DNA from: Siphonodentalium dalli
Taxonomy: Eukaryota > Mollusca > Scaphopoda > Gadilida > Siphonodentaliidae
NCBI GenBank assembly: GCA_032622095.1
Contig: CP136063.1
Coordinates: 81,693,980 to 81,757,979 of the forward strand
Length of the DNA stretch: 64,000 bases
Direction: 5' to 3'
Position numbers and translations under genes: made by a program. Numbering within the stretch: the first letter of the stretch is position 1; every line of letters begins with the position of its first letter. The notes under the pieces are model-generated. The model had not been told where the DNA came from. It made no database searches and worked only from the letters and a program-made list of their open reading frames with translations. Below, in pieces: positions 13,779 through 25,360 of the stretch.

Positions 13779-14090
13779 ATGTTGAAACGTATATTAAACA
13801 TTTCGAAACATGGATTGTTTGTGGTGTCAATGGAATTGGAACCTCGGCTTCAAAATGTTTGCTCAGTACAACTAGATGACCACAGTATTATACAGGTGGG
13901 AAAAGTTAACTATTTGGGAATCACACTAGACAACACTCTATCACAGGCCACTGGGGAAAATTACTAAAATACCAATATAGACTATACATGTACCAGTGTA
14001 AAGGTTCCAATGATCGATTTTTGGCTAAAAACACACCAACTATCAAAACCCTACTAAATTCTAGAAATCGATATTTGCAGCCATAATATC
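13779..14090 (+). pseudogene. Decayed LINE reverse-transcriptase fragment
   Basis: A short open stretch encodes the motif VNYLGITLDNTLS, which matches the region following the palm in non-LTR reverse transcriptases (YLGI.LD..L). The frame is lost soon afterwards at the stop near 13,965. It is a small truncated remnant next to the inverted arm. Confidence 0.5.
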
Positions 14091-14577
14091 ATCATGTGTG
14101 TCTTATTGGCAATAAAATTTCTCTTTCATTTGACATACAATTCGGCGAAATTGAACGTATCGAAGTCGAGATATCCTATCAGAATCTATCGAAATCTACC
14201 GAATAAATCAGGTCGTCAATCTCCATGTCCATATTGGTATTTTAGTAATTTCCCCAGAGGCGTTATTTCGCTAAAATCCGATTCAGATTCTGGATTCAGA
14301 TTACAGATTGGTCCCCGTACGACTTGGTTCGGCAAAAGAACAGACCAGAAATTGGCAGAATCAGTAAACGAACAGACCGTAATCTCAATTTCGTGGTAAT
14401 CCGATTGGGATTCGGATTCCGATTACGGACTCAAATGTTCGTAATGTAAACAAACCGAGATTTCGCCACCTCAGAGTTTAAAAACACAATAAAACATAAG
14501 AATCCGTCTCTTGTGTACAAATTATTGCAGACTATAAACGATCTATATCAAAGAATTTAAAAAGTTCCATTAGGGAA

Positions 14578-15172
14578 AATCATAGTATTTTCGAGGCCGC
14601 ACAAAGATACATAATTAGTACAAAACGATTCTAAACGTAATACTATGTCACATGTTTTCTGCCATTGAGTCATATATAAAGTCATACATAATGTCATAAT
14701 TCGGAAAGCCTGACTGCCCAGCTAATTCGTGTAGTCTCTGTACGCCAAGTTATACACAATTGACATATAATTCTACAGCCGAATGTTAAACTACCCCGCC
14801 CCCATTGACCATCCTATCTTTCTGACCTTTCTTACACCTAACTACTCTCCTTTCGTCCCATTGGTTACCTTTAATTCCCTAATCACACCCCACTCCAGTT
14901 CTTATCTTATCTCTTGTTATCTTTTGTTGAGTGCGATCTATATCAAAATCACCAATAAGTTATTTAAAATACAAACCAGAAAAATTCCCGTCTGACACGC
15001 CCGAACGGCCTTATGTATTTCGGAAAATTTAAGCGATCTGGAAGAGGACTTACAAAAAAGCCACAATAGGCTTGTTGTCTCATCCCTTTCCAATCACCCA
15101 TACTCATCCATTGGCATTTTTGTAAAATATTCATCTTGTTTACATTGGGAATAAATATTGTTTACACCAATT
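14578..15172 (+). mobile_element. LINE 3-prime tail inserted in the repeat block
   Basis: Relative to the uninterrupted left copy (about 1,115-1,145), the right copy is split here by ~595 bp. The insert ends in AATAAATATTGTTTACACCA, preceded by GAGGACTTACAAAA and CTTGTTGTCTCATCCC. This resembles the tail at 8,150-8,285, so both look like 3-prime ends of related non-LTR retrotransposons. No reverse-transcriptase domain remains here. Confidence 0.55.
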
Positions 15173-15535
15173 TTAAATGCGGAGACAAATTTGTTTTATT
15201 GAATGTAAACTGGGAGAATATTACTGAAATTAGCCAAATAATAACGCTATTGATAGTAACGCTGGGGGAGCACTTCGGTTGAAGGCGAAGCAATTGCAAA
15301 TCATTGTTGATTGTCACTTTCATATGTCCATTTAATAATTCCATCCTTAAAATACCGCCCGAACGCATGTCGATTTCGAATTCGGCGGATACGTCACCAT
15401 TGACCGAATTCATATGAACCTGCATGGATATGTCTTCTGCTGTGTTCGTTATTATAATGTTTCTTCTTATTCAAGAAATAGTAGGATTATATGGTATCGA
15501 TGGATTATCAGATACACGTATGTACTATCATCTAG

Positions 15536-16820
15536 TCTTAAAGTTATAGCAATTTCATTTTGTTTCGTTAAATGCAGTCGTTTTGCACAATAGTCTCTGT
15601 ATAGACAACAGACACATGTTCTAGGGACGTGGCTAGAAGTTTCCTCAAATTTCCGGCCAACTGCACCCCCCCCCCATTGAACCAAACATCAACAATCTCA
15701 CAGGTTCGCAGAATTCAATTTGCTCCCCTTGGAAATATCCAATCTGACAAACACTAAGATTGGAAATTTACCAACTTTTACTGGTTGAAAAAAATCAAAC
15801 AATGAGAACAATGCCAACCTATATATGGTGTCAAATTAATGTCCAACTAATGTTGTGTCATGCATGAAATTTCCGACTGCTGGAATGTACCAAAGTTTAG
15901 TTTAGATATATTTATTTCAAATATATGTCAAATTTAGATAACACATGATATATAACACATACATTTGTTTATACATACAAAGGAATTGGGGGACAAGTAC
16001 TGACTCACTTAAGGGTACCCCTTCTCCCATATGTTATTACACTGAAAAAATAAATAATTAGTAATGGCAAAGCAACATGACTACCAAAACAAGTTGAACA
16101 TATATACAGATCACTGGACACCCCCTCTCCCGAGTTAGTCATAAGTTTGTATATGTATTTATTTAAAATCGGGTTTGTTTGTTGCATTTGTTGGCTTGTA
16201 CGTATCATTATTTGAAACAGTTAGTCAAAATAATCCTGATTTTCCTCACGTATGAATGACTGCACAGCTTAGCAAATTGTACCAAAGTTCGGGGTGGGGG
16301 TCGAGACACCCAACTCAACCCCTGTCTTCACGTCCCTGTTCAACTGACAAGTTTCGTGTGTTCTTCACAACATCTTCGGAATTTGATTCAGGAGGCCTAG
16401 AGCTGTTTAGATATGCTTGCCATCATCAATAAACACACTTTAAGTTGAAAAAAAAGATGCGATTAAGTCGGATTGGCAGCAAATTATGTGCCGTGTATAT
16501 ACACATAGAAGAAAAGCATGACTTTCACAACAAACATGTACTTTATAAATATAAGATACAAATGATACTTGTGTCAAATACATGAGCCATGTTTGACACT
16601 GGGAGAGAGTTTCGGAGACCACGTGGATTTCAAAATCTGACCTAGAATCGGGAATTAGCCCCGCCCCCGTAATCGGCTTCGGATTCTCAATCCGGATTTT
16701 AGCGAAATTACGACTCAGGGGTATGTGCGGTATACGGACATTTCCCCAGAATACGGAATGTCCGCTTTGCCATTTCAAGGGTGGGTGGGGAAATGTCCGG
16801 TGGGGAAATGTCCGGGATTC
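15536..16820. other. No supported gene
   Basis: AT-rich host-like sequence with a short poly-C run near 15,666 and scattered stops. A degenerate GATTC/CGGATT-rich patch at 16,620-16,710 resembles those at 1,260-1,430 and 14,270-14,440. The ORFs present have no recognisable domains. Confidence 0.5.
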
Positions 16821-16825
16821 TGTCT

Positions 16826-17340
16826 GTGCACTCTATCTGGTGAAATTGTGGCAGTGTCAGTTCTCAACAAAGTGAAGAGTGGATTGAAATTTTTGTATCG
16901 AACAAGAGAATTTCTGAACAGACACACCAAGAAATTACTTGTAACGGCCCTCATTCAGTGTCACATGGATTATGCCAACTTAGCATGGTATTTTGGTCTT
17001 GGTGCCACATAAAATAAACAAACTACAAGTAGCACAAATCAAAATGATTATGTTTATTTTAGATTTGAAAGTTCGTCACATAATTACAATTAAAGAGTTT
17101 AAAGAGTTTAGAGAAGTAAAATGGTTACCGGTAAAATATAGTGTTGAAAATAGAATTCTGCTGCTTCTGCATAAAGTTAGGACAAGTGTCGATGCATCTT
17201 ACTTGTTGCAAGATTTCAATTTAGTTAACCAGATACATACATGTGATACAAGATTAGTAGCGGTAATTACTTTGTGCCAGAGACTAACCCTCAAATTTAG
17301 AAAACATTCATGTATAATACTATCAAAGCATTGAATAATC
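16826..17340 (+). pseudogene. LINE reverse-transcriptase C-terminal fragment, frameshifted
   Basis: Two overlapping frames together resemble the C-terminal region of CR1/Jockey-type LINE polyproteins. The first (16,826-16,995) contains VLNKVKSGLKFLYRTREFL and ALIQCHMDYANLAWY. The second (from about 16,995) contains INKLQVAQIKMIMFILDL and EVKWLPVKYSVENRILLL. The frame changes near 16,995 and stops follow 17,332. The upstream palm domain is absent, so this is a 5-prime-truncated, inactive copy; 17,341-17,700 may be its 3-prime tail. Confidence 0.75.
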
Positions 17341-18505
17341 TATATAAGGGGCACATGTTTTTGAGGATTATTCCACCTTTAAGACGCTGATTAGCCTGCA
17401 TCTATTTAAAAATGTAGATGAGAGAGACTGTGATTGTATATATTGCGGAACTTGTTCTTAGCCTTGTATATTGTTTTTATATAGGCTGAGGTATGACTGC
17501 TATGCGGAAATCAAACGCTGTATTGCAGTGGTGTTTTAATTTTTTCCTAATTTTTACTAGTTATTTTACAATTTTCTAGGTTATCCTGGGTTATCCCTAG
17601 GGAGGCTTTTTTCACTTTAGTCTGTGCTCGAAGTTTTCGTCAAAAACGAGCCTCCGATCCTAACCCACCCTTATCGACAAGGCATATCCCCAAACCGGGA
17701 GGTTATCCCGTCTTAAGGGATATCACTGGAATGGGCGGTCCTGTTCCATGTTACAAAACACTTACGATCATTGTCATTACTCCCAGTGAGATAAGATCAA
17801 CTTCCAATAAGTAATTCAGGCGACATCGCATCATTAAAATAATTATACAATACGTGCAGAAAGGGAAACAAGAAAACCATTGTCAAAAATGGTACCACTC
17901 TGAAGATCATATTATTATATAGGCATATAATTATATAATATAAAATATATTGGTTTCTCGAATGCACCACTTCAGAATTCCGTCAAAATAACTTACCCTA
18001 CAAATTATTACAACAATTGCGGCTTATCACTGAAGGTTTCTCATTCATCACACCAGAAAGTCTCTCAATTCAGACAAAAAATCTACTAATCGATTAACTA
18101 TACCCCAACAACTTCGCAATATGACATTTAGTCTACTTTCAACTGAGACATACTTCATCGGCAATGCTAGCTGTTATATTATGCATTGTGTTCCCGAAAT
18201 AAAAAGGGAGTGGCCCAGCCATTGTTCACACCTAAATATCGAACGCAATTAACGTTGTCCATAAAGTTACATGAGACTTTCGCGAAGATACATCCGCGAA
18301 TAAATACGTCCTGCAAAAAGTCTAACCGTAGCGAGCACGTAATACATATAGTTACCCCATATCAATTGTAATAATCAAAAACAACAAAAGTAACGAATAT
18401 AAAAACAGAAAACAGTTCATAAAAATACAGTACAAATACAATACATTTATTATATGTGTTACTATTTGATTATTATATATTATTATATATTATTATACGG
18501 TATAT
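17341..18505. other. No supported gene; probable LINE tail then AT-rich DNA
   Basis: 17,440-17,700 is relatively GC-rich for the region and follows the LINE coding fragment in the same orientation, as expected for a 3-prime UTR. The remainder is AT-rich with no domain-bearing ORF. Confidence 0.4.
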
Positions 18506-18517
18506 ATCATACCACCA

Positions 18518-18615
18518 TCAGGGCAGTCGGTATCCGAGAGATAGCGTACTGGTCTCTCGTGCTAGCGGACCGGGAAACCTGGTCAGGGTATTCTGACATA
18601 AATCAGAACTCGGTC
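18518..18615 (+). repeat. Possible tRNA-derived SINE
   Basis: The stretch beginning GGGCAGTCGGTATCCGAGAG contains GATAGCGTACTGGTCTCTCG, which resembles the A-box and anticodon-arm context of a tRNA-derived SINE head. The B-box is poor and no cloverleaf could be drawn, so this is not a tRNA gene. Low confidence. Confidence 0.3.
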
Positions 18616-18719
18616 AGGCTGAAAAGTCTCATTCGAGATCATTGAATAAAGATCCGAACGCAAAATGCCGACTTCCCCAATTACAACATTTGTCTATGTA
18701 TGTTTTTGTTGTGGGTGCA

Positions 18720-18745
18720 GACCCCCCCCACCCCCCCCCCCCCGG
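18720..18745 (+). repeat. Poly-C tract
   Basis: Two runs of C separated by A, prone to length variation. Confidence 0.9.
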
Positions 18746-18879
18746 TACAGTACGCACGCTGTCCGATCTGGCGCGGTCATTAATGGATGATCCGTGTACA
18801 CGCCTCGATCGTTGTGTGCGTCACGCGGTACACGTGTTCAAGAACGCTATTGCATAGAGTCACCACTGGAGTTACTGGA

Positions 18880-20455
18880 GCTACCTGGCCCTACGCATAA
18901 GCTTCAGCAAATTGAAGGCATCTAAATAATATGTATCCAGTAGAAGATATGCAACGTCAGACATTGTTGAATAATCATTTCTTATCGAAGTAGTTTCCGT
19001 TACCTGTTTACGGTCGTTCCCCTATTTTGATTTGTCGTATATTTCGCGTGAAACAATTTCTGTTGTATAATTATCGAAATTAAATTACATCGTCTGCAAA
19101 TGCTACCTGATGTCTTGGTTATATAACTAATCTTGGAAAATATCGACAGAAAAACATTGGATGCCAACTAAATTTCCCAAAATAACTCGCATCACGTGAA
19201 ACCCGAAGTTTGTTGTTCCGCAAAATATCCACATAGCCCCTGTTATCTCGCCAGAACAGCGAGACAATATACACCAGAGGGCGGGAATAAACTTCAAAGA
19301 GAATGGCATTGCCTTAGTTTTAGTAGGATTTAAATTTACCAGTCATGTTCTGGCCCAATCTGATATTTTGTCCTGGTCTTGACATTTATTTTTTCTAATA
19401 ATTTAATGGCATATTGTTTCGTCGTGAAACAGGTATCATTTGTATACAATCTTATTTAAAATAATTTAAATATAAAAAAAATATATTATATACTTACGAT
19501 CAGTGTTCGAGATCTTCACTTTTAACACAAACACATATTGTATGAGTGTCACTTAATGCAAGTCAACAGAATAGTTGGATATTGCATAACAGTTAACAGA
19601 GGGGTGAATACTGAATATTAGTTAATTAGTACTGATGTCTACACATTACTTTATTCGGACATAGTTTTAACCGGATGTGACGCGGTTGACATCTAACTGC
19701 CTGTTAGGGGCAAACTAGCATTTAAGTGACAGGACGATAACCGAAAAATGTTAAAGTGATGTGAAACACTCCGGCAGGGTGATCAAATAGAAATGGAGAG
19801 TAATCTTGATCAAATAAGTAATTTTTTACAAATATTTTATCCAAATTGACAGCACACATTGTCATTCTTATATGTTAATTAAATAAAGTGACTATTGGTG
19901 GCGAAATCGTTTTCGTTGGTTTATACAATAGTTGCGTCCCGATTCGAGAAGTAAATATTTACAATTGAGCGTAGTTCGGACGATGTTTTATATGGAGTGG
20001 TACGGTCGATTTGCTTGAAATTTTCGGCGATGTTAGTATAACGCTACATTCCCACAGTTGGCATAGTGCCTGAGTACTAACTAACCAGTTCCACGCACCC
20101 GAACAAGTCCATAACATGTCTTTAACAATGGCCAATAGATTCTAGCCAACAAATAACACAATTTGAGATTATATGAGTACCTGCTCTCAATAGTAATCAT
20201 TAAAGGGTTAAAAGGCTCAAATTGAGAGTCTCGCCGGGTCTCTTTGCCACACCCAAATTTAAAGAGTCACAAACAAAATGGTAAATGGCAAAACATTTGG
20301 CGCATGAAACTTTCTGGCCAACGCAGTTCATGTCCACGAATAGTATGGAGTCTGCAAACTTATGACCGTATTATAACTGTAATTTCAGCATTTATCGTGA
20401 AGTCATTTGACACCCATGCGTCACTGACTCACTGGATATATATATAAATGTAATC
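18880..20455. other. No supported gene
   Basis: AT-rich DNA with short ORFs lacking recognisable motifs. No repeat relationship to the rest of the window was noticed. Confidence 0.5.
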
Positions 20456-20456
20456 C

Positions 20457-20655
20457 AAAATGCAGTCAATCCCGTTGACACAAGAATGTCGTCATTTGCA
20501 GCCAATTAACTATCGTCTGACATTAATCAACTATCCTCTACCAGTAATTAACTATGGACTATCATTGATTGATGTTTTCGACCACGAAGAGTTCTCCCCA
20601 TAGCTCCTCACAGTGTTGCTTTGATCCTCCAAATTCAGCGTCATGGGTGTATAAT
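20457..20655 (-). pseudogene. Decayed C-type lectin-like exon fragment
   Basis: The minus strand around 20,575-20,650 encodes a stretch (GGSKQHCEELWGELFVVENI) closely related in pattern to residues of the intact neighbour at 20,986-21,708 (GAREHCADQGGQLFVVEYL). Other short matches (AATTAACTATCGTCTG; TTGACACAAGAAT) lie in scrambled or shortened order. It looks like a degraded tandem duplicate of the lectin gene. Confidence 0.6.
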
Positions 20656-20747
20656 TATAATAGGGTTAACAAATTATGTTCTTCTCCAAAGTAAAGACTT
20701 GAACTAATACATAAGTGAGTGTGCTGGCTCGCAATGGTATTCCTCGT

Positions 20748-20969
20748 CAAGCCTTGAAATATGGTGTCTGTCATTTGCAGAATGAGGTCCCCAGAGGGTG
20801 AATTTAGTGATGCTACCCCGCATAGCGGGCTAGCATAACCAAATTCACCCTCTGGGAACCTCATTCTGCTGAGGTGTAAGCAGAATGAGGTCCCCAGAGG
20901 GGTTAATTTGGTGAATCACCCTCTGGGGACCTCATTCTGCAAATGACAGACACACTATTTCAAGGCTTG
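20748..20969. mobile_element. 222-bp foldback MITE with 8-bp target duplication
   Basis: The ends are inverted (CAAGCCTTGAAATA... and ...TATTTCAAGGCTTG), with internal arms carrying GCAGAATGAGGTCCCCAGAG and its complement several times. TTCCTCGT flanks it directly at 20,740-20,747 and 20,970-20,977. An 8-bp duplication is typical of hAT-type transposons, so a non-autonomous hAT-like element is likely. It sits about 16 bp beyond the lectin stop codon. Confidence 0.8.
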
Positions 20970-20985
20970 TTCCTCGTCGATTTGT

Positions 20986-21708
20986 TTAGAACAACACCCA
21001 TTGACACACGAATCCCCGGTCGACTGCCCAGCAGCGCGCATCATTCATTCCGAAGTCATGTGCTTGTAGAAGTTCTACACAGTCTTCCTGTGAACCACCT
21101 GCATTCGTATAACTAGGCTCATTGGTATCCCACAACTCTAGCGGCATTGGTTCTCCGACTGTTGTTACGTAAGTTCCGTTAGAAATTCTATCATTTCCGT
21201 TAATCCATAATCCATGCACTCCAGCCATAACATCCCCTGATTTCGCCAAATTAACTATCGTCTGCCATTCGTTGAGATATTCAACGACGAAGAGTTGCCC
21301 CCCTTGATCTGCGCAGTGCTCTCTCGCTCCGTCGAAATTAATGCCCGTCGTGTAGATCTTGAACCCTTTCAATCCAATAAGATCGACACCCAGCAAATTT
21401 TCGTGTCTGTATCCTGGTGGAACAATCCCCGTCGGAACACAGACATCTGACTTCTCGCAGACGTTTCGGTTTACACCCGGTTTAGTTACCTTCACACCGT
21501 GCGAAGTCACAGTGTCTGTGATCAGGAGACACCGTCCGTTCTTGAAATGAATACGACTGCACGCCTCTTGGTACATGCACAGTTTTCGACATCGCAGATA
21601 ATTTCCTGTTTGAGCGATAAACACGTCGTGTGCATCTAATTGCACGGTTAACATACACACTACGAGGGTAAGTTGTATAGGTATGTGAGTCATTCTTAAT
21701 TTAAACAT
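20986..21708 (-). CDS. Secreted C-type lectin-like protein
   Basis: The 240-aa single-exon ORF starts with a signal peptide (hydrophobic IQLTLVVCMLTVQLDA, residues ~11-26). Residues ~30-90 form a Cys-rich PAN/apple-like segment (CRKLCMYQEAC...CLLI). From ~98 to the end is a C-type lectin domain: FKIYTTGINFDGAREHCADQGG, LWINGND, and terminal Cys residues in EDCVEL, DARCWAVDRGFVC. The classical sugar-selecting EPN/QPD motif appears only as NEPS and the WND motif as MNDAR, so carbohydrate binding is uncertain. Invertebrate PAN-CTLD proteins are commonly secreted recognition molecules; that role is inferred here. A degraded copy and a MITE lie immediately downstream. Confidence 0.85.
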   Translation of the reverse strand: MFKLRMTHIPIQLTLVVCMLTVQLDAHDVFIAQTGNYLRCRKLCMYQEACSRIHFKNGRCLLITDTVTSHGVKVTKPGVNRNVCEKSDVCVPTGIVPPGYRHENLLGVDLIGLKGFKIYTTGINFDGAREHCADQGGQLFVVEYLNEWQTIVNLAKSGDVMAGVHGLWINGNDRISNGTYVTTVGEPMPLELWDTNEPSYTNAGGSQEDCVELLQAHDFGMNDARCWAVDRGFVCQWVLF

Positions 21709-21719
21709 GTGGCTTCATA

Positions 21720-23040
21720 ATCCAAGAAAGACATATTAAATGGATCACCGGCTACTTTTCCTGGAAGTTCCACTGCCGTTCGCTTTAGCGCCTATATGTG
21801 GTAACACTGAATCCGGGCGAATCTGTTTCATACACATGGATCCCTGGATATCATCTCCCTAAAATGGTACCAAGTCAGTATACAGTATATGTATATATCC
21901 CAGAATTATCTCACTATTTCGATTTGGAAAATAAAGTCAGGCTATTATGTGAGCAACCATGACACAAAACAGCACCACATCCTAACTAAAAGCGTGTATG
22001 TGCGTGTGTAAAGTCCGGCAACCTGAACCACGCAGTAAACATATGTGTTATCGACGAACTCTCGTCAGATCGAATAGTTGTAGGTCTATGCATGATGCAC
22101 CTAAGCTTTATCTGGTAACACTGGTTCATATAATGCACACAAGTTGCACGACTCTAAAAGCTTGTTTTGTGGATATGTATTTGTCTGTCGTTTGATCTGC
22201 ACGAATGAAGACATACCATTATCATGTTAATACCTCATGCGTCATAATAAACCAGGTGCGGTTTTCATGGTGCTTTTCAAGACATGGATCGAAACACTGC
22301 TGTTAAAATACTACGATGCTATAAGAATACCGGTGTTGTGAGTTAGAAACACAGGCGTTGTCTGCAATGGCAAACTTTGCAATATAGTCTAGGCAAATAT
22401 GGACATAGGTGTCGACTCGAGAGGGAAATCTATGAGACCTACATTTTTGGTTAGCATGAACACTTAACTTTTGGAATCCGTATGTTGGATTTGTCAGATA
22501 GGCGGACTTTTTTTTCGCACCGCATGGTTTTATTGAGGCACCTTGCTATAAAATCGGTCATTTTTTTAAAATAAAGCCGACATATTTGACAGAGTATATT
22601 CACACCTTTTGAGAAGAGATATTCGTCCAATTTTGATACCTGTGAATGGGGCGATAACCAGAGTAAGGTAATACATCTTTCGTTCCTTATAAAATCAGAA
22701 GTAAAACGGTTATGCCCAATTATTTTATACCATGCGAAACTACTGCCAATTAGCTACGTCCTAATATATCACTTATCGCTGTTGGTCGCATTATTTTTTA
22801 TCAAAGGCAGAAAAATCAACCCTCCCCTTAAATTTGAGAGGCGTCAGGCTGTGGTGTTAGGCACACAGAACACACGATCAGGTGCCAAATTGAGAAATTA
22901 ACACAATGGCGGTTGATGGACTGCTAAGGTATTGTCTAATATATGTTTCGATTGCCACAGTCGAGCATTAAAGTAACAATATTACATAATGTATCTCCTG
23001 ACTCATTTTTAAAATAAATTTTAGATTTTTTCCCCAAAAA
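21720..23040. other. No supported gene
   Basis: Region upstream of the lectin gene and left of the Polinton. It would hold the lectin promoter, but no firm TATA box was picked. ORFs are short and featureless. Confidence 0.5.
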
Positions 23041-23049
23041 CATAATCTA

Positions 23050-23330
23050 AAATGCATTTTGTCTTCTTCCGGGAGGCAAAAATGAAAATAATGTATTAAG
23101 GGTGGAGGTAATTAACGTATACGGTAATTTCGTTCCGTCTTGGTTTAAAAACTGGCTTAATAATCCAAGATGGTCCAAAACTAATCGAAAACCTATTTTT
23201 GTCATCTTCTCGAAATGCATAAAGAAAATATTGTAGCGTGGGTGGATATAATTTGTATGTACGATAATTTCATGCCGTCGGCGGTTACTACATGACATAC
23301 TAACCCCAAGATGGCTGCCAATGCGGTGGC
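23050..23330 (+). repeat. Diverged ~140-bp tandem duplication
   Basis: Two successive copies share the order (GTCTTCTTC/GTCATCTTC), AATG(A/C)..AAAATA.TGTA, GGGTGGA.., ACGGTAATTTCGTTCCGTC/ACGATAATTTCATGCCGTC, then CCAAGATGG. They are substantially diverged. This repeat lies just outside the Polinton. Confidence 0.6.
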
Positions 23331-23548
23331 AGGTATATGGATGGAAATTGTAAAATCTGACATGCTGCAATTAACACCGCCATCGCAATGCATTGTCTTA
23401 TAAAACCAATAAGTAGTACGGGAGTCTCGTTCGCCCCACATCTAAAAATAGATTTTTTGGCGGTAAAATTGTTTGTACTAAAATATTAAAAAAAAAAATT
23501 CAAAACCTAATTTTTTTTTCCCAAAATTTTCAAAATTTTTTTAAAAAT

Positions 23549-25055
23549 CTCAAAAATTTATAACGAGTTTTCGGTCTCTTACTGAAAATAATCTCGGCCG
23601 ACTATTAAATGTCGAATGTTTTTAAATTATTTGTGTGTAATATCTTTTGTTATTGGCCAACTATTTTTGTTCAAACAAATTTTAAATATTTTTCATGAAA
23701 CTCTGTTAATTTTATTAATCGATGTTTAGAAATAGCTTTATACCAATTATATGTGTATGGACTGGTCCGAGTCGCTGTAATTTTGGACATTGACACTATA
23801 GGTATGAATGCATACATTCCAGTGTTTATCATCAGACGCAGTCTCGTCTATTACATCATATAATTGTCTCCACAATACCTGAAATAATTTGACGCCATTA
23901 CTCTTACATAAATAATAAAGAGAGTTTATTCTTTACTTCTCTATCCCGATGAAGTTATTGAGTATATGACACACGTGCATTATCGCGAATTATTGAGATG
24001 TTGTACTATTTTGAAAGCAGTCACGCTCAGACGAAGAGCGTGATGCGAAATTACTACCCCGAATGAACTGACATATTCTATGGAACAAATTTTCAATTAT
24101 GTACACACACATAATCACACGCGTCAATAGGGTAACACTGTATAGGTCGAAAAAGAGTGACACCTTGGATAAATTTACCAAATGACTGCTATTATATCTT
24201 TTGACAGCTATGAGTGTTTCGACTAGTTTGATGTTAGCTCTCACTCGCGTGTCTGAACATCATTACCTGTTTAACGGGATATGATCACGTAAGGTTGATA
24301 AGCTGTGTCATTGTTAGCATTAACGCGATAATTAGTTATCAAAAATATGCATACATAATACGTACATGTGATAAGACACTCAATAATAGAAGTTACTTCG
24401 GTGTCATTGTTATAACAACATTACGTAATAACCACTTATAGACCTATTCATACTTACGCTCATATATAATCTTATATAATGTTACCTCATCCGTGCTAAC
24501 TATGTTCGGGGGTTATGGTATATAAATATCTATGACGAAGCTTCCTTTTATGCTTGTTCAGACACGCTTTCAATTAAGTTATCGATAGCGTGTCTGAACA
24601 TCATTAGTTGTTTAACGGGGTATGATCATGTAAGGTGATAAGCTGTGTCATTGTTAGCATTAACGCGATAATTAGTTATCAAAAATATGTATACATAATA
24701 CGTACAGGTGCTAATACGCTCAATAATAGAAGTTACTTCGGTGTCATTGTTATAACATTACGTAATAACCACTTATCGACCTATTCATACTTACGCTCAT
24801 ATATAATCTTATATAATGTTACCTCATCCGTGCTAACTATGTTCGGGGGTTATGGTATACAAATATCTATGACGAAGCTTCCTTTTATGCATGTTCAGAC
24901 ACGCTTTCAATTAAGTTATCGATAGCGTGTCTGAACATCATTAGTTGTTTAACGGGGTATGATCACGTAAGGTGATAAGCTGTGTCATTGTTAACATTAA
25001 CGCGATAATTAGTTATCAAAAATATGTATACATAATACGTACAGGTGCTAAGACA
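23549..25055 (+). repeat. Polinton left TIR with tandem ~340-bp units
   Basis: The outer ~700 bp (23,549-24,246) is nearly identical in reverse to 54,087-54,796. Inside it, units of 341 and 337 bp start at 24,247 and 24,588, followed by a partial third from 24,925 to about 25,055. Unit junctions carry the palindrome TGTTCAGACACGCT...AGCGTGTCTGAACA. Short ORFs here are mirrored at the right end and are not genes. Confidence 0.92.
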
Positions 25056-25311
25056 CCGCACCAATGATGTTATAAGAACTGTAGGTTTTTATAATATTAC
25101 AGGTTGCAGTGTCATCATGGTAATTCGTTTACACCAGTTTTTTACGTGTCTCTGAACATTAGAATGGTCCTCTGTATCTTCACCGAAGATATTCGTTCCT
25201 GCCATAGCCTCTTCAACCGACACGTTCTCTTCCATCAACCTTATCAGACCACACTTTCAACCCATATAAAGCTGATCTACACGCCTTCCATAACAAATGT
25301 TTACTTATGAT

Positions 25312-25320
25312 GTATATAAG
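25312..25320 (+). promoter_or_regulatory. Candidate TATA box upstream of ATPase
   Basis: GTATATAAG lies 40-49 bp before the ATPase ATG at 25,361; a second candidate (CATATAAAG) is near 25,262. The position suits a short 5-prime leader. Inferred from sequence only. Confidence 0.4.
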
Positions 25321-25360
25321 AACTGTATAGCTACTAATAAATAGGACACAGTGAACAAAA

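Larger units (their letters stand above)
781..15535. repeat. Compound repeat block with inverted outer ends
   Basis: Positions 781-1440 reappear in reverse complement at about 14,260-15,535 (the right copy is interrupted by a LINE tail), so the whole ~14.7-kb block is bounded by inverted repeats. Inside are tandem units of about 3.4 kb and an inverted duplication. Only short ORFs occur, with indels between copies, so no gene is supported. It may be a non-autonomous transposon, or satellite-like DNA rearranged by recombination. No protein evidence assigns it to a family. Confidence 0.6.

Noticed and set aside
18518-18615. Functional tRNA gene
   Set aside because: A-box-like sequence only; B-box and acceptor pairing are not convincing.
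23990-24244. 84-codon ORF found in both Polinton ends (also 54,089-54,343)
   Set aside because: Identical only because it lies in the TIRs; no domain, and it spans terminal regulatory sequence.
24635-24925. 96-codon ORF in the terminal tandem units
   Set aside because: Falls entirely inside the ~340-bp repeats and is mirrored at the right end.
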